NCBI GenBank assembly: GCA_023403475.1
Contig: JAEYEL010000036.1
Coordinates: 1-11,109 of the forward strand
DNA length: 11,109 nt
Direction of reading: 5' to 3'
From: Actinomycetes bacterium
GTDB lineage: Bacteria; Actinomycetota; Coriobacteriia; Coriobacteriales; Eggerthellaceae
Position 1 is the stretch's first letter; each line of letters opens with the position of its first letter. The notes beneath the pieces were generated by a model. The model searched no databases. It saw only the letters and a program-made list of their open reading frames with translations, and had not been told where the DNA came from. This document shows, in pieces, positions 1 to 4,745 of the stretch. A program made the position numbers and the translations under genes.

Positions 1-87
1 GCCGTCACCACAACCGCTATCCTTTCCGGCGTAGACGGCCTCGTGCGCAGTGGAAGATCTGCGAACGAGACTCCCGCTTTGCGATGA
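1..87 (+). CDS. C-terminal end of an unidentified protein (partial)
   Basis: Reading frame 1 is open from the window edge to a TGA at 85-87 and gives 28 residues ending in NETPALR. The segment AVTTTAILSGVDGLVRS uses GC-rich third positions (acc, ggc, gac, ctc, cgc) like the core genes downstream, and looks like the end of a folded protein rather than random translation. The other two forward frames are stop-bearing or strongly arginine-rich. I do not recognise the family and only the tail is visible, so no function is proposed. The stop codon lies inside a perfect 10-bp hairpin (70-96), which would place the transcription end or a 3' mRNA structure right at the end of this gene. Confidence 0.35.
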   Translation, partial: AVTTTAILSGVDGLVRSGRSANETPALR

Positions 88-96
88 AGCGGGAGT
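70..96 (+). terminator. 10-bp perfect hairpin over the stop codon of the upstream gene, possible terminator
   Basis: ACTCCCGCTT (70-79) pairs perfectly with AAGCGGGAGT (87-96) across a 7-base loop. There is no run of T after the stem, so it is not a canonical intrinsic terminator. It could be a 3' stabilising stem, or end transcription with help from another factor. Its position at the end of the partial gene fits a 3'-end role. Confidence 0.4.
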
Positions 97-348
97 GCGG
101 ATGGAATATCAGAAGACCCCAAACGGCTGTTTAATTATTTTCGACGCGATCGAGCGACTTCTGTTTCATTATGGTGATTGCCTTTGGCGGGCTATCGCAT
201 CGTTTGGGCTTTTATTATCTTGTTGGCGGTGAGGTCAGCTCTTGACCGCACCGCCCATCATGTGTTGCGTCTCACCTTTGGTTGTGCTGCAGGGCGCATG
301 TGCCGATATTCGACACATGATTAGGCTCTGAACAGCGGCGCTGAATGG
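97..348. other. Non-coding stretch between the partial gene and the ATPase gene
   Basis: I see no supportable gene in these 252 bases. Two plus-strand frames around 150-260 give short hydrophobic runs such as LAGYRIVWAFIILLAV and FCFIMVIAFGG. They are interrupted by stops and lie in different frames, so at best this is the decayed end of a membrane protein. The base composition is more AT-rich than the core genes, like the neighbouring ATPase. Confidence 0.4.
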
Positions 349-1692
349 CTATTCTAGCAAAAATGCCATATAGTACGGCAGCGTTAGTTTTTCGCCGGAG
401 TTTCCCACATTGTAGTTTCCCAGCTTTATGCAGGCGGTTGCGCCGTAACGTTCGGGGTTTCCCATAACCGTGTCGGCCGACTTCGTGCGACCGGTAGTCG
501 ATTTCACTTCAATTAACGTCGCTTGCCTGTTCAGCCGTGTAACAAAGTCTATTTCCAGCCCGCTATCTTTGTGAAAATAGTACAAAGGACGTCCGTTTTT
601 CGAGAAGGCATCGGCGACGATATTTTCGTATATCGCGCCCTTGTACGAGCCAAGGTTTCCCATGAGGATGTCTCCCGCACTGCCCTCTTCCAACATGGCC
701 ACAAATAGGCCGGAGTCTTGAAAATAAAGCTTGAATATACCCTCTATCGCGTTGCCCTCGAGGGGCAGTTGGGGTAACTCGAGGTTGTGGCAGCGAACAA
801 CGAGGCCGGCATCGCAAAGCCACTGGATTGCGGCCTGGTAGGTTTCCGACCTGCCTTTTTTCTCTAGCTTCGAGTACTGGAATTTCTTGTTTTCCTTTGC
901 CAGCTGCATCGGGATGGAGTCGAACACGCGATTGACGCGAGCGAGCAGCGTTAAGTCGGTGGCTTCGCGCTCATTTTCGTCCAAGTGTTTGCCGAAGTCG
1001 TCGCGATACTCCTCGATAATATCCAATTGTTCTTGCCGCACCGCGCCCATGTTGTTGGTTTTCAGGAATTCGCGCACTACAGCGGGCAATCCTCCCACGC
1101 AGATATATTCTCGAAAGTAACGCATAATGCTTCGGTGGACAGCTTCACGAACGGGCTCGCGTTCCAGATAGCAGGATTTCAGGTGGTCAATCACTTGGGC
1201 GTTGACCCCCTTTGCCCATAGGAACTCTTCGAAATCCATTGAGTGCATATACACGATGCGTTCAAACCCCGTAGGAACGCCTTTGCCTTGCTTGCGGTTG
1301 TATCCCTTAATGCCTAAAAGAGAGCCGGTGCAAACCACGTGGTAGCGCCCGTCTTCAATGAAAGCCTTTATGCTTGCTCGAGCATTTGCGCACTCCTGAA
1401 CTTCATCGAATATTATCAGCGTATCGTTTGCAACAAACTGCGTTTCGGGCATAACGGCTGAAAGGTCTATGGCTATGCGGTCAACAACCAGATCTCCCTC
1501 GAATACCGCCTTTGCCGATTCGTTGTTCTTGAAATTTATGTATATCGAATTATCGTAGTAGCGACGGGCGAATTCTTGCACGATAAACGTTTTGCCTATC
1601 TGGCGAAGTCCTTTAATCACCAAAGCTTTTCTGTTGCAAGTGCCGCTTATCTTCCACTGAACCAACGTGTCCATTATCTTGCGCTCGTACAT
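349..1692 (-). CDS. AAA-family ATP-binding protein with DUF4143 domain
   Basis: The 447-residue protein has the AAA_14 plus DUF4143 layout. Residues 1-130 are a P-loop ATPase: the Walker A motif is GLRQIGKT (28-35), the Walker B motif is TLIIFDEVQE (91-100), and CTGS (121-124) sits at the sensor position. The C-terminal part carries GLEIDFV (378-384) and LIEVKS (393-398), separated by ten residues, the D...ExK spacing of PD-(D/E)XK nuclease-like folds seen in DUF4143. The length is normal for the family. The ATG start follows GAGGGG at a suitable distance and an in-frame TGA lies just upstream. Such genes are abundant and variably present in gut anaerobes, but their cellular role is not established; DNA binding or cleavage is only suggested by the fold. 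The gene is more AT-rich than the hyp cluster, which suggests horizontal acquisition. It lies next to a truncated LysR gene on the same strand. Confidence 0.9.
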   Translation of the reverse strand: MYERKIMDTLVQWKISGTCNRKALVIKGLRQIGKTFIVQEFARRYYDNSIYINFKNNESAKAVFEGDLVVDRIAIDLSAVMPETQFVANDTLIIFDEVQECANARASIKAFIEDGRYHVVCTGSLLGIKGYNRKQGKGVPTGFERIVYMHSMDFEEFLWAKGVNAQVIDHLKSCYLEREPVREAVHRSIMRYFREYICVGGLPAVVREFLKTNNMGAVRQEQLDIIEEYRDDFGKHLDENEREATDLTLLARVNRVFDSIPMQLAKENKKFQYSKLEKKGRSETYQAAIQWLCDAGLVVRCHNLELPQLPLEGNAIEGIFKLYFQDSGLFVAMLEEGSAGDILMGNLGSYKGAIYENIVADAFSKNGRPLYYFHKDSGLEIDFVTRLNRQATLIEVKSTTGRTKSADTVMGNPERYGATACIKLGNYNVGNSGEKLTLPYYMAFLLE

Positions 1693-1716
1693 ACAGTCCC
1701 CTCACTCACTTCCAAT

Positions 1717-1790
1717 GCACTTTTTCAAGGGAATTATTCCACTTTCGACGCACTTTTTCAAGGGAATTACGATAGCAGCGACGCACTTTT
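1717..1790 (-). repeat. 33-bp tandem repeat upstream of the ATPase gene
   Basis: GCACTTTTTCAAGGGAATTA occurs identically at 1717-1736 and 1750-1769. A third, shorter copy of the same block (CGACGCACTTTT at 1779-1790, matching 1746-1757) keeps the period of exactly 33 bases. Since 33 is 11 codons, several frames stay open through the array; one minus-strand frame reads NSLEKVRRKWN and then NSLEKVHWK. I regard this as regulatory or repetitive DNA rather than a gene, because no ATG with a ribosome binding site precedes it. Confidence 0.75.
1733..1761 (-). promoter_or_regulatory. Sigma70-type promoter of the ATPase gene, inside the tandem repeat
   Basis: On the minus strand, TTGAAA (1761-1756) is followed after exactly 17 bases by AATAAT (1738-1733); each differs from the consensus by one base. 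Transcription would start near 1726, giving a leader of about 35 bases before the ATPase ATG. The -35 lies inside the second repeat unit. The -10 lies in GGAATAATTCC, an 11-base palindrome at 1730-1740. Confidence 0.6.
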
Positions 1791-1857
1791 CGAGTTCGCA
1801 AGAAAGAAATTGGCGCTTCCAAAGACGGAAATCCGGGCTTCCGTGTCTACGAAGACT

Positions 1858-2376
1858 CTAGCAGCAAACTGCCAGAATGCCTTTCCTTGCATAGCTTTCC
1901 ACTATTGCCCCAAGATCTCCGCAATGATATTCCAGCAACAAGTGCATCTCGTCGTCCATAAGCAATGCTTGGCGATCCTTGAACTTTTCATGCGCGAAAT
2001 CGATGCTGACGGTTCTTGACTCGCGACGGATGCTGTTAACGAGTTCGTAGAAGGCTGCGCAGGCGCGGTCGGAAAACGGCGGATCTTGCAAAGTCAGCTT
2101 TACGAACTCATTGTTCTGGATAAGCTTGCATTCGCCCACAAGTTGATCGTAGTCGGAAAGTACCGACTGTATGCCGCTCAGGAAATGGGATCCTTCGTCG
2201 GTGAGATAGATACGGTTGCCCTTCTTGCAGGTCAAATTGAACCCTAGGTCGCCGTCGAGCTGCTTGAGGTGCTTGCTCAGGTTCGATTGGCTGATGAACA
2301 GCACGTCCGCCGCTTTCGAAATATTGAGATATCTTGCAAACGTTACAAACTCGCGCAGTTGAGTCAAACTGATCAT
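1858..2376 (-). pseudogene. LysR-type transcriptional regulator, truncated
   Basis: The N-terminus is a clear LysR winged helix-turn-helix: MISLTQLREFVTFARYLNIS, then KAADVLFISQSNLSKHLKQLD, then GNRIYLTDEG (about residues 1-70). The linker helix and the first part of the effector-binding domain follow. The protein stops at residue 172 with KGILAVCC, whereas LysR proteins are about 290-320 residues, so most of the effector domain is missing. I chose the ATG at 2376, which gives the usual LysR start and has GGGGGA four bases upstream; a TTG at 2391 would add five residues. The sequence after the stop belongs to the ATPase repeat and promoter region, so the 3' half appears to have been lost when that cassette arrived. 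A DNA-binding product without ligand control is possible, but remnant status is more likely. Confidence 0.75.
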
Positions 2377-2399
2377 GCGTTCCCCCAGCAATATTGATC

Positions 2400-2481
2400 T
2401 TCAATGGCGAGTAGTAGCTTCCTTTGGCACCGCGTTCTGTCGACTCTAGTGCCAGCCAGGGCTGCTACTCATTCAATGGCG
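2400..2481. repeat. 62-nt interrupted palindrome bracketed by a 9-10-nt direct repeat
   Basis: GAGTAGTAGC (2409-2418) pairs with GCTGCTACTC (2461-2470) at 9 of 10 positions. Inside it, TGGCAC (2425-2430) pairs perfectly with GTGCCA (2449-2454). The spacers between outer and inner arms are six bases on both sides, so the whole structure is symmetric about 2439/2440. TTCAATGGCG occurs at 2400-2409 and again at 2472-2481, directly outside the palindrome. The arrangement resembles a very small inverted-repeat element with a target duplication, but a regulatory site upstream of the LysR gene is equally possible. Confidence 0.5.
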
Positions 2482-2502
2482 GTACCTTTCGGCAATGGTA
2501 CC
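2481..2502. promoter_or_regulatory. Paired GGTACC palindromes, possible operator
   Basis: GGTACC occurs at 2481-2486 and 2497-2502, 16 bases apart, and the second is part of the 8-base palindrome TGGTACCA. They lie about 110 bases upstream of the LysR-type gene start, so they could be binding half-sites. No direct evidence links them to a regulator. Confidence 0.25.
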
Positions 2503-2659
2503 ATATTAAAACTCTCCAGCTGCAAACTTTTGAAGTTCCCGACTTTTCCCATCCCGGTGGTTGATTGCAAATGTAACCGAAACTTCGTGTGCGGTACGCT
2601 TGCGTTCACAACTCCACCATAGCCGGAAGGAGAAGGGAGCCTTTTCCCCCTGCGTTCGC

Positions 2660-2665
2660 TATAAT
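2660..2665 (+). promoter_or_regulatory. Candidate -10 box for the glucose-6-phosphate isomerase gene
   Basis: A perfect TATAAT stands alone in an otherwise GC-rich stretch, about 225 bases before the isomerase start. No good -35 box is present at 16-18 bases (the matching hexamer is GAGCCT), so the site would need an activator or be a chance match. The region just downstream is the short-repeat array at 2669-2749. Confidence 0.4.
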
Positions 2666-2668
2666 GTA

Positions 2669-2749
2669 GGGAATTGCGCCGATGTTGTACCGATGTTTGC
2701 GCACCGACGTTGCGCGGGGGAATTGCGCCGATGTTTGCGTGCCGGTGTT
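2669..2749 (+). repeat. Short-repeat array in the leader of the isomerase gene
   Basis: GGGAATTGCGCCGATGTT occurs identically at 2669-2686 and 2718-2735, a period of 49 bases. The core CCGATGTT appears at 2679, 2690 and 2728, with one-base variants CCGACGTT at 2704 and CCGGTGTT at 2742, all in the same orientation. The array begins four bases after a TATAAT box, so it would be in the 5' leader or overlap the transcription start. It could be an operator array or a repeat remnant. Confidence 0.6.
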
Positions 2750-2888
2750 GCACGGTGTCGTTCGCCGCGTTGGGGAGTGCGGGTTGCGCTTCGCGAGATG
2801 CACGATTGCCCTGCGTTATGCGGAGGCGGGCGGCGAGGTTTCCGCTGCGCGGCGGCGGGTGACGAATACCGTTCGAAAGAAGGGCTGC

Positions 2889-4613
2889 ATGATAAGCGGT
2901 GACTTGGAGAAGCTATACCCGTCTGCGAAGACGCTTGTGAAAGAGTGCGTGGCCAGCAGATTGCGCGCGAAGGACGTGAGTCTGTACGATTTCAGCGACG
3001 AAGCGCGAGAATGCGCGGGGAAATACATGGGGTGGGTCGATCTTGCCACGAACCCGCCGTATCCACTGGAAAAAATCAAGGAGTTCGCCGACAAAGCAGT
3101 GGCCGGCGGCGTCGAGACCGTGGTGCTGGTGGGGCAGGGCGGCTCCACCCAAGCGCCTATGACCATCACCAAGTACAACAAGGAAGACCGCAACCGCGTG
3201 TCGTTCAAAACGCTCGATTCCGATTCCCCGGTGCGCATGCGCGAGTTTCTGGCCGGCGCCGACCTTGAACGCACGTTGGTGGTGGTGTCGTCGAAAAGCG
3301 GCTCCACCATCGAACCACGGCTGCTGCTTTCCGCCTTGCGCGACGCGTTTCTGGAAACCATGCCGCTTAAGGAAGCGGCGAAGCATGTGGTGACGATAAC
3401 CGACCCGGGTTCCAAGCTGGAACAGCAGGCGCGCGAAGAGGGCTGGACGGCAATCTTTCACGGAGAGCCCTGTGTGGGCGGGCGCTTCTCGGCGCTTTCG
3501 GTGTTCGGGCTTTTGCCGGCGGCGCTTGCGGGCATTGATGTGGACGCGTTCATGGCTCATGCGGTGGAGGCCGAGCGTCAGTGCAGCGAAGATTCCATCG
3601 ACAACCCTGCCGTGTGCCTGGCGGCGTTCCTCTTCGACAACTACCGGAGCGGACGCGACAAGTTCGCGTTCCTCACGCCTAAGCGCGGCCGTGTGCTGGG
3701 GCTTTGGATAGAGCAGCTGGTTGCGGAAAGCCTGGGCAAAGACGGCAAGGGCATTCTGCCGAATATCGAGGTCGATTCGCTGCTGTTGGGTCGCGACCCG
3801 GGCGATCGCGTGGCCGTTGTGTACCAAACGAAGACCGATCTGTGGGACGAGCGCAAGAACTTCGAGTTGAGCTTGGCCTACATCGACCCCGCCATCCCGC
3901 GCGTGAACTTTCGCATCGACACGGTGGAAGAGCTCGCCGAGCATTTCGTCATGTGGGAATACGCCGTGGCCATGTGCGGCTACCTTATGAAGGTGTGCCC
4001 GTTCGACCAGCCCGACGTGGCGTCTGCGAAGGCCGCCGTGCTCGATATTCTGCGCGACGGGCAGCCGCAGCCGAACTTCACGCAAGACAGCATTGGCGAT
4101 GTGCGCCTTGGCGAAATCGAAGTGCGGCTGGCTCCGTGCTTTGCGGAATGCGCCGATGTGCGCGAAGCGTTGCGGGCGCTGCTTGGCAGCGTCAAGCAAG
4201 GCGACTACTTCGCCCTGAACGCGTTTCTGCCTTTCACGGGGGAAGGCCGTCGCGAGGCGCTTGAGGCGGTACGTCACGGCGTTGCAGAAAAGCTGGGCGT
4301 TCCGTCGTGCCTGGAAATAGGGCCGCGCTATCTGCACTCTACGGGGCAGCTGCACAAAGGCGGCCCGAATACGGGCGTGTTCCTCATCGTTTCCGCAGAC
4401 GAGCTGAAAGACATCCCGCTTTCCCAGGAAACGGAAAGCTTGGGAACGCTTGCGAAGGCGCAGGCGACAGGCGACTTGCTCACGCTCGCCTCGCGGGGGC
4501 GGCGCTGCATGCATCTGCATCTGCCCGACAATTCGAGCGTGACGCTGCGCGTGCTGGCCTCCGAGGTCAACGAGGTGCTCGACGAGCTGAAAGCGAAAGG
4601 CGCGACGAAATAG
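2889..4613 (+). CDS. pgi: Glucose-6-phosphate isomerase
   Basis: The enzyme interconverts glucose 6-phosphate and fructose 6-phosphate in the cytosol (glycolysis/gluconeogenesis). The 574-residue product has two SIS sugar-phosphate-binding folds. The first contains a glycine-rich loop, VGQGGSTQAPM (81-91), and the phosphate-binding VVSSKSGSTIEP (132-143), followed by GGRFSALSVFGLLP (197-210), a match to the conserved isomerase segment. The second region ends with HSTGQLHKGGPNTGVF (483-498), which is characteristic of the isomerase half of bifunctional transaldolase/isomerase proteins. No transaldolase domain is present, so this is the stand-alone form. I start at ATG 2889 with AGAAGGG just upstream. 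The frame is open for 69 codons further 5', but that part translates the repeat array and an arginine-rich segment unlike the family. The gene is followed after 132 bases by hypF on the same strand. Confidence 0.9.
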   Translation: MISGDLEKLYPSAKTLVKECVASRLRAKDVSLYDFSDEARECAGKYMGWVDLATNPPYPLEKIKEFADKAVAGGVETVVLVGQGGSTQAPMTITKYNKEDRNRVSFKTLDSDSPVRMREFLAGADLERTLVVVSSKSGSTIEPRLLLSALRDAFLETMPLKEAAKHVVTITDPGSKLEQQAREEGWTAIFHGEPCVGGRFSALSVFGLLPAALAGIDVDAFMAHAVEAERQCSEDSIDNPAVCLAAFLFDNYRSGRDKFAFLTPKRGRVLGLWIEQLVAESLGKDGKGILPNIEVDSLLLGRDPGDRVAVVYQTKTDLWDERKNFELSLAYIDPAIPRVNFRIDTVEELAEHFVMWEYAVAMCGYLMKVCPFDQPDVASAKAAVLDILRDGQPQPNFTQDSIGDVRLGEIEVRLAPCFAECADVREALRALLGSVKQGDYFALNAFLPFTGEGRREALEAVRHGVAEKLGVPSCLEIGPRYLHSTGQLHKGGPNTGVFLIVSADELKDIPLSQETESLGTLAKAQATGDLLTLASRGRRCMHLHLPDNSSVTLRVLASEVNEVLDELKAKGATK

Positions 4614-4691
4614 CGCAGACGTTTGGCTGCTGCGTCCGTGCCGTCCCTTGCGATTTCGCGGTTGCCGTTTGGGAAAGGTCCGGTCGAGGGC

Positions 4692-4721
4692 GCAGGCGCA
4701 AGCACAGACGCAAGTGCAAGC
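4692..4721 (+). repeat. Hexanucleotide tandem repeat before hypF
   Basis: Five imperfect 6-base units (GCAGGC, GCAAGC, ACAGAC, GCAAGT, GCAAGC) lie in the isomerase-hypF gap, ending 24 bases before the hypF ATG. In the hypF frame they would code for alternating Ala, Ser, Gly and Thr. This is simple-sequence DNA, and I do not include it in the protein. Confidence 0.5.
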
Positions 4722-4745
4722 GGCGCAAAATGGAAAGGTTGTTCG

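Noticed and set aside
50..232. Small open frame and possible membrane-protein remnant
   Set aside because: No ribosome binding site, hydrophobic runs split between frames, and overlap with the partial gene; too weak to call.
1717..1790. Possible CRISPR array
   Set aside because: The units are contiguous 33-bp tandem copies, not repeats with unique spacers; there are only two full copies and no cas genes.
1576..2019. 147-codon plus-strand frame with ALFQGNY repeats
   Set aside because: It overlaps the ATPase and LysR genes antisense, and its internal repeats are only the translation of the 33-bp DNA repeat.
2682..2888. N-terminal extension of the isomerase by 69 codons
   Set aside because: It would translate the repeat array into Cys/Arg-rich sequence foreign to the family; ATG 2889 has a ribosome binding site.
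4623..4745. N-terminal extension of HypF by 41 codons
   Set aside because: It is low-complexity, covering a hexanucleotide repeat, and would displace the acylphosphatase motif from its normal N-terminal position.
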